Source of the DNA: a virus
Length of the DNA: 34,235 bases
IMG/VR virus record: IMGVR_UViG_3300046000_003290
Coordinates: 1-34,235 of that record
Direction: 5' to 3' (one strand)
Shown piece after piece: positions 18,985 to 27,942 of the stretch. Positions within the stretch are counted from its first letter, which is position 1. Each line of letters starts with the position of its first letter. The notes under the pieces were generated by a model that did not search any database, was not told where the DNA came from, and saw nothing but the letters and a program-made list of their open reading frames with translations. The position numbers and the translations under genes are program-made.

Positions 18985-20596
18985 CCTAATGGAATACTGC
19001 ACAACAGACAAACAGCGTGAGCACTATCAGGCGATGATAACCGCGCAGTCTTATAGCAAGGCTGCTAGGGCGCTGGGCATCACTAGGGGGACAATAACCG
19101 AGACATACGAGAAGCTCCTTGCAAGAGAGTCTAGGGGTGGAATTTATAGCCCTGCGACTAACGAGATCAAGCCGATTGGCTCAAAGCAGGCAGAGTTAGT
19201 TTCGAAGCATATCAGCACCAAGAGCAAGGCCCGCTACGTCATCACCTCAGCACAGAACGCAACACCAGTATTCAAGGAAGGTCTCGCTGCACTTAGGGTT
19301 TACTGTGCCGAGAACAAGGCCGAGTTGATTGTAGTACCCAACAGATACCACAATCCAACTTCAGCATGGACAAAGGCTGATGACAAACAGGATTGGTGGG
19401 CGAACGAGATTCAGAACGATCTCGTGGATAAGCGAGTTGAATTGAACTCTAACCTAGTCCTCCTGGCTGACATCCGGGTTCAGCCTACCGCCACTAGACC
19501 TACTTCAGGAATGGAGACATTCTGCGGAGGCCAATCAACAATCATAGGCCATCCGAAACTTGAGGCTGTTTCAATCCCCACTCCTCAACACCGATTAGCC
19601 AAGATTGTCCATACGACAGGGGCCATTACCCTAGACAATTACTCAGACTCTAAGGCTGGCAAGAAGGGCGAGCACCACCATACCTTTGGGGCTTTGGTCG
19701 TGGAGATTGACGGTGACCGCTTCCATATTCGGCAATTGAATCTCGACGACGATGGCAGTTTCTATGACTTGAGTTGCTTCTACACGGCGTTCGGGTTTTC
19801 CATAGGGGTTCCGGTAGCAGCTTTAGTCCTTGGTGATCTGCACGAACGATTCGTAGATCAGGGTGTAGTCAAGGCTACATTCAGCGACAAGCTGTCAATG
19901 ATGAACCTGCTCAAGCCTGAAGCGATTGTCTACCACGATGCGGTAGATTTCCATTCAAGGAACCACCACCACAGACTTCTACCCTTTACCAAGATAGCCA
20001 AGCAGAAAGCAGATAGGGGTGGAGTCGAGGACGAAATAAACGAGTGTGCTGCATTCGTGGACAAGTGGGCTAGAGAAGGCCAGAGGATTATCTTTGCCGC
20101 TTCTAACCACCCGGATGCCCTCTTAAAGTGGGTATCTGAGACTGACTGGAGAGACGACCCGGAGAACAGTCTTTTCTACCTACGAACAGCAGTTGCTTTA
20201 GCCGAGTCAGCGCATATGTCCCCTTCAGGCGCGAGTTGCCTAGACCCGTTTGTATATTGGATGCAGCAAAAGCTAAAAACAGTCCATCAGTGTGAGTTTC
20301 CAGGACGTGATGAATCTGTAATGATTAAGGGAATAGAAGTAGGGATGCACGGAGACAAAGGCCCGAACGGTTCTAGGGGAGCCATTAAAGGCTTTGGCAG
20401 GATAGGAGTGAAGTCAATCATCGGCCACAGTCATACAGCCGGGGTCATGGATGGGGTGTATCAAGTAGGAACCTCCTCAAACCTGAAGCTGGAATATAAC
20501 TCCGGCCCTAGCAGTTGGTCACAGACGCACTGTGTAATCTATGCCAATGGCAAGAGATCACTTTTGTGGATAATCGATGGAAAGTGGAGAGCTTAA
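18968..20596 (+). CDS. HTH-metallophosphoesterase (T5 A1-like)
   Basis: 542 aa, near the ~550 of T5 A1. Residues 27-50 (SYSKAARALGITRGTITETY) form a helix-turn-helix. The C-terminal half has calcineurin-type metal motifs: GDLHERF (289-295), HDAVDFHSRNHHH (323-335), SNHPDALLKW (379-388), GMHGDKGPNG (459-468) and GHSHT (486-490). T5 A1 is needed for host DNA breakdown and second-step DNA transfer; a similar nuclease role is possible here, guided by the HTH. The start overlaps the methyltransferase by 17 bp with GGGGGCAGC upstream; ATG 18989 is an alternative. Confidence 0.85.
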   Translation: MIIRSDLMEYCTTDKQREHYQAMITAQSYSKAARALGITRGTITETYEKLLARESRGGIYSPATNEIKPIGSKQAELVSKHISTKSKARYVITSAQNATPVFKEGLAALRVYCAENKAELIVVPNRYHNPTSAWTKADDKQDWWANEIQNDLVDKRVELNSNLVLLADIRVQPTATRPTSGMETFCGGQSTIIGHPKLEAVSIPTPQHRLAKIVHTTGAITLDNYSDSKAGKKGEHHHTFGALVVEIDGDRFHIRQLNLDDDGSFYDLSCFYTAFGFSIGVPVAALVLGDLHERFVDQGVVKATFSDKLSMMNLLKPEAIVYHDAVDFHSRNHHHRLLPFTKIAKQKADRGGVEDEINECAAFVDKWAREGQRIIFAASNHPDALLKWVSETDWRDDPENSLFYLRTAVALAESAHMSPSGASCLDPFVYWMQQKLKTVHQCEFPGRDESVMIKGIEVGMHGDKGPNGSRGAIKGFGRIGVKSIIGHSHTAGVMDGVYQVGTSSNLKLEYNSGPSSWSQTHCVIYANGKRSLLWIIDGKWRA

Positions 20597-20745
20597 TGAA
20601 AGAAAAAACACAGATATTGATTTTGCTTACTTGTCCTGAATGTTATAATGACTTGTTCAATGTGTTTGATAGCGGTGATATAAAGTGTTCTGCGTGTGAG
20701 TGCGAGATCATAGCAGAGCGAGACAGAGACGTTCTAATCCACTAG
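20596..20745 (+). CDS. Small zinc-ribbon protein
   Basis: 49 aa from ATG 20596, overlapping the phosphoesterase stop (TAATG). CPEC (residues 13-16) and CSAC (31-34) form a four-Cys zinc ribbon. An in-frame start further upstream lies inside the previous gene. Role unknown; might bind nucleic acid or transcription proteins. Confidence 0.65.
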   Translation: MKEKTQILILLTCPECYNDLFNVFDSGDIKCSACECEIIAERDRDVLIH

Positions 20746-20753
20746 GGGGCTAT

Positions 20754-20939
20754 ATGATTAAAAGACCAAGCATGAGGAAGGCTATTAACGATAAATGTAA
20801 GGAGTGCATTTATGATGCTGTTTCAGGGCCAGGAACGTGGAGACAACAGGTAGAGGCGTGTACGTCTAGGTCATGCTCTCTTTACGCTGTTAGACCTCTT
20901 GCATGTGGCGAGAAGGCCATTCCGCTGGAGGTCTCATGA
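20754..20939 (+). CDS. Small Cys-rich conserved phage protein
   Basis: 61 aa from ATG 20754 with AGGGGG upstream. KCKECIYD ... GTWRQQVEACTSRSCSLYAVRP is a family I recognise from many phages and prophages; five or more Cys probably bind zinc. No function established. It overlaps the next gene by ATGA. Confidence 0.75.
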   Translation: MIKRPSMRKAINDKCKECIYDAVSGPGTWRQQVEACTSRSCSLYAVRPLACGEKAIPLEVS

Positions 20940-21478
20940 CTCCTTGTGAAGAAGCTGGATACAGAGTCGGGGATAGGTTCATGCTGGCAGGTCATTCTTG
21001 GCTTCCCGGGGGAACTATCGTGAGGCTAATCGAGGATAACGGAAGTCATCAGCCATTGTTTGAGACGGTTCCTGCTCACGATGTAGTAGGAATGAAGGTG
21101 TATATATCCCTCCCCCTGGTCTCTCCGAAGACAGATTGCTCTGGGCCAGACTTCGTGGACACTGTGACTGTTACTGCCGCTGTTACTACCCCTGACGATC
21201 CTGACGCTTTCACTTGGCGAGGCTATAAGCGTTTCCCGCAAGACCCGCCAGGGAGCTATGTTGATCCGTTTGATTCAGTGGATAAGCCAGCACACTATGC
21301 TAGTGGTGACATTGAATGTATTGACGCCATGCGAGCGCAGATGTCTACGTTTGAGTTCCAAGGGCATATGAAGGGTAACGTGGTGAAGTATATGTGGAGA
21401 TGGAGAGAGAAGGGAGGAGTGGAGTCCTTGAAGAAGGCTAGGTGGTATCTCAACAAACTGATAGAGTCGGCCGAGTAA
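20936..21478 (+). CDS. DUF3310-domain protein
   Basis: 180 aa from ATG 20936 (ATGA overlap, GGAGGT upstream). The C-terminal 65 residues (DKPAHYASGDIECIDAM ... FQGHMKGNVVKYMWRWREKGG ... KKARWYLNKLIE) are DUF3310, also present in T7 gp1.7, a nucleotide kinase. The N-terminal 55 residues are a small beta-type domain, and a Pro/Thr-rich linker joins them. Nucleotide metabolism is possible by analogy with gp1.7, but not shown. Last gene of the rightward unit. Confidence 0.85.
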   Translation: MTPCEEAGYRVGDRFMLAGHSWLPGGTIVRLIEDNGSHQPLFETVPAHDVVGMKVYISLPLVSPKTDCSGPDFVDTVTVTAAVTTPDDPDAFTWRGYKRFPQDPPGSYVDPFDSVDKPAHYASGDIECIDAMRAQMSTFEFQGHMKGNVVKYMWRWREKGGVESLKKARWYLNKLIESAE

Positions 21479-21491
21479 CCACCTAGAGAAT

Positions 21492-21515
21492 AAGCCCCGT
21501 TATGGGGCTTTTCTT
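21492..21515 (+). terminator. Intrinsic terminator at the convergence of both units
   Basis: AAGCCCC (21492-21498) pairs with GGGGCTT (21504-21510) around a 5 nt loop, followed by TTTCTTT on the plus strand. It stops the rightward unit 14 bp after its last gene. On the minus strand the same stem is followed by ATTCTC, a weaker tail. The stop codon of the leftward gene (21500-21502) lies within the loop, so both units share the element. Confidence 0.85.
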
Positions 21516-23224
21516 TGCTCCTGCTCAAGACGCTCTGTTGCTCCTGAAAAGTTCAGGGATGACGCAACCGCTGGCGCAGTTCTTCCCATATACTTGTAGA
21601 ACTCCTCTACCATTATCCTATTTTGTTGCTGCGTACTTTTATTCGCCGCCCTCTTTGTGAATGACTCTATCCATGAGGGGCTTGTAATAAAGTCAGCTAT
21701 TCGCCTATCAAGCACCCCCTTCGTCATTGCCGTTGTAAAGTTAATAGCAATACCAATCATGCCGCCGACCCCCTGGCCCTTAATATCCAATCCTCTTATG
21801 CCAAGAGCTTTGTATAATGGGCTATCGTTTAGCGCCCTTAGCAACGGAGTAATGGCCTGAATATTGGCCTTTACCGCATCAGATACTGGCTTTTCAGTGA
21901 TATTGTCTATCTCTTTAAACAGCTCTGATCTTTTCGATTCGGAAGAAAGAAAGGTCTTATAGAAGTTATCTGTAGTGATGTCCTTATCTTTTGCCTCGCG
22001 CAATACCTCAATGAGCTTGTCTTTAAATATAAGTCTCTGGCTAATTCCTCGCTGGAGCGCATATTCTGGGGCATAAATATCTGCAACTCCAGTAAGAAAT
22101 CTTCTTGATTCGGCAAGTCCGGCAGGAACAACGCCGCCGCTTGTTGCCTTGGCTGTCTTAATAGTGTCGTCAAGCGCAAGCCTCATTAAGTGCAGCTCTC
22201 CTACCGTTTCAGGCTTTATGTCAATTCTCCCCCCTGACCTTCTGACAAACTCCTTCCTTGCAGTGCTGGATATCTGAGAATACATTTCTGCCAATATTGG
22301 GTCGCTATCTAACAGATCATTCATCAAAGGAAACTTAGTCTGATATGCAGTGTCAGAATATTGAGCTGCCGCCTGCCTTGCTGCCAGATCGCCCTCTGGG
22401 ACTATTCCGTTAATAACTTTATTAAGCGAGTTTCTTACCGACTCTTCTCGCTGTAATATCTTATCGTACAGACCCCTAGTGCTCTTTCCGAATAACCTTA
22501 GCCCGGATTCTCTCTGTCTAGCAATAGCGTCCTTTGTTGCCTCGGCCGGGGTAACCCATGAGTTAAATGCTTTTGCAGACTCAACGGCCTCTTTTGCCGC
22601 GCTCCTCTGCACGCCCTCTAATGATATTCTTTCGACACTAAACGGCGCTGATGCAATTCTTTCCTGTAGCTTCATTGTTACGGCAGGAAGGAGCTTATTT
22701 GCTAAAAATGTGCCGCCTACAGATGCAAGAGTAGACATTGCCACATTCTGAACCCTTTCAGGATTTAGAAGATTTAGATCGCTTTGAGTGTATGCTGGCC
22801 TAGATATACCGCCAAGAGCGCCAAGAGCCGCAGCCCCTCTTAGGGTGGCAACAGCAGGGCCAGCAACAACAAGCGCAGGAAGGGTCATTACTATGTCAGC
22901 AACAACTTGCCCAAAGGTTCCCCCTTGAGCATATGGGGTTCTTGCATACATCTCGGCCTCTTTCCTGATCTGATCGGTGTAAGCAGATGTAGAACCTTCT
23001 TCGGCAAGCCCAACGGCTTCAGCTCCCATTGTGTACAGTTGCTTTGCTGCCTGCCCTACTTCTGTCATTCTCCTTCCGGCGGATATAAGATTTGTTTCAA
23101 GAGCGCCTCTACGCAGTCCCTCGTATTGGGCGGCACCAGTCAGGTCTGATATTCTTGCCACCTCGTCAACTGCTGGAGAAGATGACGCCGCCTGTAGTGC
23201 GGCCAACGTGCTTTCTCTGCTCAT
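21500..23224 (-). CDS. Putative ejection/internal virion protein
   Basis: 574 aa, last gene of the leftward unit. Ala-rich N-terminus, hydrophobic stretch near 105-140 (VADIVMTLPALVVAGPAV), long helical middle with Arg/Gln/Glu, a further hydrophobic segment near 500 (GGMIGIAINFTTAM). No enzyme motif seen. Such large, helical, partly hydrophobic proteins after the tail-nozzle gene are typical of podovirus ejection proteins that cross the envelope with the DNA. Identification is from size, composition and gene order. Confidence 0.6.
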   Translation of the reverse strand: MSRESTLAALQAASSSPAVDEVARISDLTGAAQYEGLRRGALETNLISAGRRMTEVGQAAKQLYTMGAEAVGLAEEGSTSAYTDQIRKEAEMYARTPYAQGGTFGQVVADIVMTLPALVVAGPAVATLRGAAALGALGGISRPAYTQSDLNLLNPERVQNVAMSTLASVGGTFLANKLLPAVTMKLQERIASAPFSVERISLEGVQRSAAKEAVESAKAFNSWVTPAEATKDAIARQRESGLRLFGKSTRGLYDKILQREESVRNSLNKVINGIVPEGDLAARQAAAQYSDTAYQTKFPLMNDLLDSDPILAEMYSQISSTARKEFVRRSGGRIDIKPETVGELHLMRLALDDTIKTAKATSGGVVPAGLAESRRFLTGVADIYAPEYALQRGISQRLIFKDKLIEVLREAKDKDITTDNFYKTFLSSESKRSELFKEIDNITEKPVSDAVKANIQAITPLLRALNDSPLYKALGIRGLDIKGQGVGGMIGIAINFTTAMTKGVLDRRIADFITSPSWIESFTKRAANKSTQQQNRIMVEEFYKYMGRTAPAVASSLNFSGATERLEQEQRKAP

Positions 23225-24709
23225 TTATCGCTCCAGAACTTCTAGATCAAATTGATCGATTACTTGCTCGTTTGTAAGATTTTGTCTCTGCCTAAGAAGG
23301 TTGACAATCTCTCCGCTAAAAAGAGTCCCTGACGGAGTTTTAAATATTGTCAAGGATGTCGGAAGCTCTTTAACGTCAACATTGTTAATATTAGGCAGGA
23401 TGGCAAAAGCGCCGTTAACGGCATCATTCAGGCTGTAGTCTCCAAATATTCCCGGATTGTTGACAACCTCTTGCAAAACCCTCTCAGACGAGGCAAATGC
23501 AAGCTGATGAACGGCGGATAGGCTTTGGCCTTCTTCTGCTAAATTTCTGCTCATTACATTGATGGCATTGGGGACAATTTCTTCTATTGTCGTTTTTATC
23601 CACGTCTCTTGGCTGTCTTTCGGCCCTAGCTGCGTTTCCTTTAGAAGCACAACGTCAGGCTCTGTAACAGGGGCAATCAGCCTAACAATTGGCAGTATTC
23701 CTGCGACCTGAGACCTTTCTATTTGATTCCTAATGGCCGCAGCTTCTGGAGCAAGGTTGAATGTAAAGAGCGCCCTTCGGACATCATTAGGGCCAACAAC
23801 GGCCTCAAGATTTGGGTTAAAGGCTAGGCTAAATATTGACTGAACCTGCGCTTTGGCATTAAACGCATCTTGCGGAATAGCCTGCCCGCTGGCTGCCCGC
23901 ATTGGGCCAAACGGCTTTCCTTCATTTGCGGATAATGAAGAATCATCCACCCCCAATGCTTGCCGGTAAGCAGGGTCGTTCTTGTCGAAAAGAGTAACCT
24001 CTGGCAGCCCACTTTCTGGATTTATAACAGTCTCTGTAATCAGGTCTCTTTCTGGCGCTTGCATGGCAGCTAGCGTGGCCGATCTAGCCATAGTCGCGCC
24101 TTCTGGAGTTGCTGGAAATAGCCCCTCAAAAGTATTTGCTAGTGCGGGATTTACTCTCCTTAGCATATTAGAGGAGTTAGTAATAATGGTTTTGGCCTGA
24201 TCATAAGACTCCTGCTCTCTTTCAGCCCTTAGAGTTTCTGCGGCAATTTGCTGTTGCGAGCTTTCAATGGCAAGATTGTTCGACGTTGCCTGCTGCGCCC
24301 GAAGAGCAGTCTCTTCCGTCATTGCCTTAGACTTCTGCTGCTCCTCAAGAGCCATTGCAGCAATCTCTGCGCCCTGCGCGCCCAAGCCTATAGATTGAAG
24401 CATTTGAGTAGTCTGAGAAACGCTCTGAGGGTCTAGAGGGTTAAATCCCTTGAGTGCATCTTGGAGCTTCTCAGAGGTAGAGCGCACATCCCTACCCAAA
24501 AGACCTCCCACTCCTCTCTGAAGGGCTTCAGTGCGACGACCCTGTAGTTCAGCCATAGTCCCTACCAAAGGGGCTGCTGCTGTAGCCAAGCCCGTTAGCT
24601 GGGATACTGCGTTCTGGCTTCTTGCAAACCCTTCTGCCATCTGTCTTTGTTGCTTCTGCTCGGGAGACTCAAGTATGTCTCGGAACAGGGAGGTAATTTC
24701 AATAGCCAT
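23225..24709 (-). CDS. Putative ejection/internal virion protein, coiled-coil rich
   Basis: 494 aa from ATG 24709 (MAIEITSLFRDILE); an upstream in-frame start lies inside the previous gene. The first 200 residues are Gln/Ala/Glu-rich helices (EEQQKSKAMTEETALRAQQA) likely to form coiled coils; the second half is mixed. It abuts the next gene without a gap. Second of three such large proteins in a row, as with the internal-core proteins of T7-like phages. No sequence motif proves function. Confidence 0.6.
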   Translation of the reverse strand: MAIEITSLFRDILESPEQKQQRQMAEGFARSQNAVSQLTGLATAAAPLVGTMAELQGRRTEALQRGVGGLLGRDVRSTSEKLQDALKGFNPLDPQSVSQTTQMLQSIGLGAQGAEIAAMALEEQQKSKAMTEETALRAQQATSNNLAIESSQQQIAAETLRAEREQESYDQAKTIITNSSNMLRRVNPALANTFEGLFPATPEGATMARSATLAAMQAPERDLITETVINPESGLPEVTLFDKNDPAYRQALGVDDSSLSANEGKPFGPMRAASGQAIPQDAFNAKAQVQSIFSLAFNPNLEAVVGPNDVRRALFTFNLAPEAAAIRNQIERSQVAGILPIVRLIAPVTEPDVVLLKETQLGPKDSQETWIKTTIEEIVPNAINVMSRNLAEEGQSLSAVHQLAFASSERVLQEVVNNPGIFGDYSLNDAVNGAFAILPNINNVDVKELPTSLTIFKTPSGTLFSGEIVNLLRQRQNLTNEQVIDQFDLEVLER

Positions 24710-24710
24710 G

Positions 24711-25748
24711 TTAGTAGTTACCCAGTTGTTGTGGAGGGAAAGGCAGGCTGAATAGCTTAGTATTTGCATTGGTCTGATTGTTTATTGCATCTGTTTGCTG
24801 CCCGCCTGCAAGTAGCTGAAACAATCCCTGAAGCTGCTGCTGTCTTTGAGCGTTAATGAACGACTCAAGGTTTGTCTGTGCTGTAAGACCCTGTATTCCA
24901 AGGTTAGATACAGCTTCTGTCCCGCCCGCTTGTAGTGCTGACTGGATTCGTGAGAGGTCAACAGAAGGACTCAATGCCCCAAGCAATCCGGCCTGCGGAG
25001 TGTAAGCAGCCTTTAAGAACTCAGGGATAGACTGAGCCATCAAACCTTGCTCTTGAATCTGTGTCTGTAGAGCCTGTAGTCTTTGACCGGAGAGTTGAGA
25101 CTGTTCGTCTCTAGCCTGGCCCATTGCACTAACTGCCGTACCAGCTTGCTGCTCTGCAATCGCCTTCTCTAGAGCTAGAGCTTCAGGGGTTCCGCCGAAC
25201 ATCGATGTTTGAACTCCAAGTCTTCCTTGGTTGAACAGTCTCTGCTCCAGCCCCAGTCTTGCACGTTCTTGCTCAGGGGCTTGCATGGCGTTAAGCCTAC
25301 CATAGATGTCAGTCTCACGCGCTCTTTGGTCTTCAGGATTACCTGTCAGCAAGTCCATGAGAGTCTGCTGTCTTCCGTAACCTATTCCGCTAGCTAGTCC
25401 ACCACTAAGCCCAAGCAGTTGCTGCTGAAGAGCTTGCTCCTGGGGAGATAGGTTAAGGTTAAGCCCTCCGGTAGCGTCCGTTTGAGCGGTAGCACCAGTC
25501 CCTGCCGTGACAGTAAAGGGCTTGAACTGCATTCCCTCTTTGACAGAGTTAAGCAGACCTCCAGGAAAAGCCCCGGCTAGAGTTGAGCTTCCTGTAAGCC
25601 CTTGCATCAGGCCAGTCTGAGTGTCCCGAATATCAGAGATTCCCTTCTCTGTAGCTACGGCCCCACCGATACCAGCAAGGATATCCCCGTACTGATTAGT
25701 GAACTTTCCTACTCCGCTGAGTGCTTGTTGAAGCTCTGCTAACGTCAT
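24711..25748 (-). CDS. Putative internal virion protein
   Basis: 345 aa, Gly/Gln/Ala-rich. The segment RLGVQTSMFGGTPEALALEK and surrounding helical Gln-rich blocks are a pattern I have seen in aquatic podovirus structural proteins. N-terminal LAGIGGAVATEKG is mildly hydrophobic. It stands between the tail-nozzle-like gene and two other large virion-type genes. Role in DNA ejection is inferred. Confidence 0.6.
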   Translation of the reverse strand: MTLAELQQALSGVGKFTNQYGDILAGIGGAVATEKGISDIRDTQTGLMQGLTGSSTLAGAFPGGLLNSVKEGMQFKPFTVTAGTGATAQTDATGGLNLNLSPQEQALQQQLLGLSGGLASGIGYGRQQTLMDLLTGNPEDQRARETDIYGRLNAMQAPEQERARLGLEQRLFNQGRLGVQTSMFGGTPEALALEKAIAEQQAGTAVSAMGQARDEQSQLSGQRLQALQTQIQEQGLMAQSIPEFLKAAYTPQAGLLGALSPSVDLSRIQSALQAGGTEAVSNLGIQGLTAQTNLESFINAQRQQQLQGLFQLLAGGQQTDAINNQTNANTKLFSLPFPPQQLGNY

Positions 25749-25760
25749 GTTTATCTCCGA

Positions 25761-27287
25761 CTAGATGATTCGGCCAACTAATGCCTGAATGTTGAATTCT
25801 TGGATGGCAATCGAGCTACCATCTACGTCTGTTTCAATGCCCACTGATACTGTTGTTCCCTGTCCGCTTACGTTGATCTTCTCTCGGTTAATCAGTGAAA
25901 CTGACGAAGAATACTCATCGTCTAGATTATACTCTGCCTCCCCATATAGAGCGACATTGCTGGCCGGAAGAGTAAATACCGTGTTGCGGTAAATAGCAGT
26001 GTAGTCATACGACCAGCGAATGGAGATGGCAGCACTGTCTCCATTAAACGTGGTCAGGTTAATCTTCTTCAGAAACTTGAGAGTTGATGTACTGCCGAAA
26101 CTTAACGGATGACTCTCGTAGCTCATGACGTATGAGTTCCCGCTGTCCTGATATCCTGAATACTCTGCTATGCCAGTCGAAAGCCCCATGTAAAGCGTAT
26201 CGTCCACGAGATTCGTGAAGCATAACGGCCTCATGGATGTCCATGTAGTCACTCGGTAACTGCCATCCTGCATTGGGAACTGTGTATCAAACGCATAAGT
26301 AACATACTGAGACGGAAGATTAACCAGCACAAAGGCTTCCGTTGGTGAGTAGTGAACAGAAACATTCCCCGTCTCTGCTGCTACGAGTATCTTGAAGTCT
26401 TGGCTAACATTTCGTGAGATGTCTCCAATGGGTGCAGACTTCTCTTGGATAGTCCTAGACAGGCTTCTAAGCCCTGATTTATCAAGAAAGATAAGGTCTT
26501 TACCAGTAGAGGTGACACAGTCCCTTCCGAAGCAACCAATGCTTGATATGGTGTCGTAAAGGGTCATCGTAGAAGGGTCGCTAGCACCCTGATACATTAC
26601 GATTGACTCTTTGCCAAAGATAACAAGGAATCCGTTGTGTGCAGCAAGAGCTACGATCTCATCATACCCGTTAGGCCATACCTTGCTGATGTCGATAGAG
26701 CCTGAACTTCCTCCTGTCCACTTAGCCCCTTCAAGTAAGTCAGACCACTGAATCGTAGACTTGTCGGCTGTTGTGTCAGCAGCCCACAGTCTTCCGAATG
26801 CAGCTATTGCTTCGTTAGCGTTAGGGGCAGTTCCGTTGTAACTAGGATGGGCTGTAATAACCTGTAACGGAGTTGTGGCTGTTGAATAGACCAGCGGAAC
26901 ATAGCCTCTTTGGAAGAAGTAGATATGCTCGTTATGGTTAACCATCTTCCAGTTGTCTGCGGTTATTGTATAGGCAGCAGGGGTGACATCTGTCAGGGTT
27001 GTAGTTCCTGTGAATATCTTATTGTTGCCGGCTGAGAATACAATAGTTGCCCCTGAGTCGTCACGAAACTGCTTAATGGATTTAATCCCAGCAGATGACC
27101 CAAGAGGTGTTGCGCTAGTCGTAAGAAGCAAGGCTCCTTTTCTTGCAGCTATCCTGCCCTGCTTGTCAATCACACAGTTGTCAGCAATAGCGCAATAGCT
27201 CGGGTCTTGGGCAAGCGGAGCATCCTGGGTGTTGATGCCAGCAAACCCCGGAGCCGTGATTGTAATGTTCTGAATCTGCTGTGCCAT
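25761..27287 (-). CDS. Tail nozzle / stabilisation-type protein
   Basis: 508 aa, beta-rich with many Thr/Ser/Gly. Opening ITAPGFAGINTQDAPL, then DNCVIDKQGRIAARKG, is a signature of podovirus tail proteins that serve like T7 gp12 or P22 gp10; the middle has FGRLWAADTTADKSTIQWSD, seen in the same families. It directly follows the tail-adaptor gene in the transcript. It would form the lower tail tube through which DNA leaves. Confidence 0.72.
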   Translation of the reverse strand: MAQQIQNITITAPGFAGINTQDAPLAQDPSYCAIADNCVIDKQGRIAARKGALLLTTSATPLGSSAGIKSIKQFRDDSGATIVFSAGNNKIFTGTTTLTDVTPAAYTITADNWKMVNHNEHIYFFQRGYVPLVYSTATTPLQVITAHPSYNGTAPNANEAIAAFGRLWAADTTADKSTIQWSDLLEGAKWTGGSSGSIDISKVWPNGYDEIVALAAHNGFLVIFGKESIVMYQGASDPSTMTLYDTISSIGCFGRDCVTSTGKDLIFLDKSGLRSLSRTIQEKSAPIGDISRNVSQDFKILVAAETGNVSVHYSPTEAFVLVNLPSQYVTYAFDTQFPMQDGSYRVTTWTSMRPLCFTNLVDDTLYMGLSTGIAEYSGYQDSGNSYVMSYESHPLSFGSTSTLKFLKKINLTTFNGDSAAISIRWSYDYTAIYRNTVFTLPASNVALYGEAEYNLDDEYSSSVSLINREKINVSGQGTTVSVGIETDVDGSSIAIQEFNIQALVGRII

Positions 27288-27294
27288 AAGTTTC

Positions 27295-27942
27295 CTATAC
27301 GACTACAAAGGCTGTTTCAGTTGGGAAGTAGTTGGCATCAATCGCAATATAATCAGATAGAACTCTATCGGCGTGAATCATTTGCTCTTGCGCTGATTGA
27401 CCTCCGCTCTCTCCGCGCTCCCTAAGAGCCATTGCGTAGGCCAGTTGAAGCACTGGATTATACGGAAGCAGCAGCTCTGTTGAGTCAGCGGTTAAGTCAT
27501 CTTGGTGAACAACTGCGTCAACACGAATGTTATAGACCGCATCCGGTTGCGGATACAGCTTGATTCTCAAGTCTCCGCTGCTATCGAGACCCGCCATCGT
27601 AAAGTGTGTGGGTGAGTTACTAAGAACCTGGCCCATGTAGTAGGCGCGATTAAAGAAGTCTGCGTCCCTAAAGGTGATAAAGTTATTCCCGCTATCATTA
27701 ACAATGGCTTGGATAATGGGGTGAGTCCCGCCACCAGTAATAGAGTAAACGCTAGTTCCTGATACCGTAGAAAAGGCAATTGTGGTTCTTAGTGCTGACC
27801 AAGAGTGCGAGTTTTCAATCTGAGACTTTGCATCATTAACCAAAGCACCAACAAGTGTGGAGTATTCGTTAGCGTCAGCGGTAGTGACTTGGGTTTCTCG
27901 GAGTCTTTTCAGAACACCATTGATAAGCTGCAAATATGTCAT
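27295..27942 (-). CDS. Head-tail adaptor / tail tubular A-type protein
   Basis: 215 aa. MTYLQLINGVLKRLRETQVT followed by LVGALVNDAKSQIENSHSW is a characteristic opening of adaptor proteins (T7 gp11 / P22 gp4-like) in short-tailed phages. It would attach beneath the portal and receive the nozzle. ATG 27942 overlaps the collagen-like gene stop by ATGA, and it is followed by the nozzle gene, the standard order. Confidence 0.78.
   Translation of the reverse strand: MTYLQLINGVLKRLRETQVTTADANEYSTLVGALVNDAKSQIENSHSWSALRTTIAFSTVSGTSVYSITGGGTHPIIQAIVNDSGNNFITFRDADFFNRAYYMGQVLSNSPTHFTMAGLDSSGDLRIKLYPQPDAVYNIRVDAVVHQDDLTADSTELLLPYNPVLQLAYAMALRERGESGGQSAQEQMIHADRVLSDYIAIDANYFPTETAFVVV

Noticed and set aside
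24710-24769. Longer N-terminus for the 494-aa protein starting at 24769
   Set aside because: It would lie inside the preceding gene, without ribosome site; MAIEIT at 24709 begins right after that gene's stop codon.
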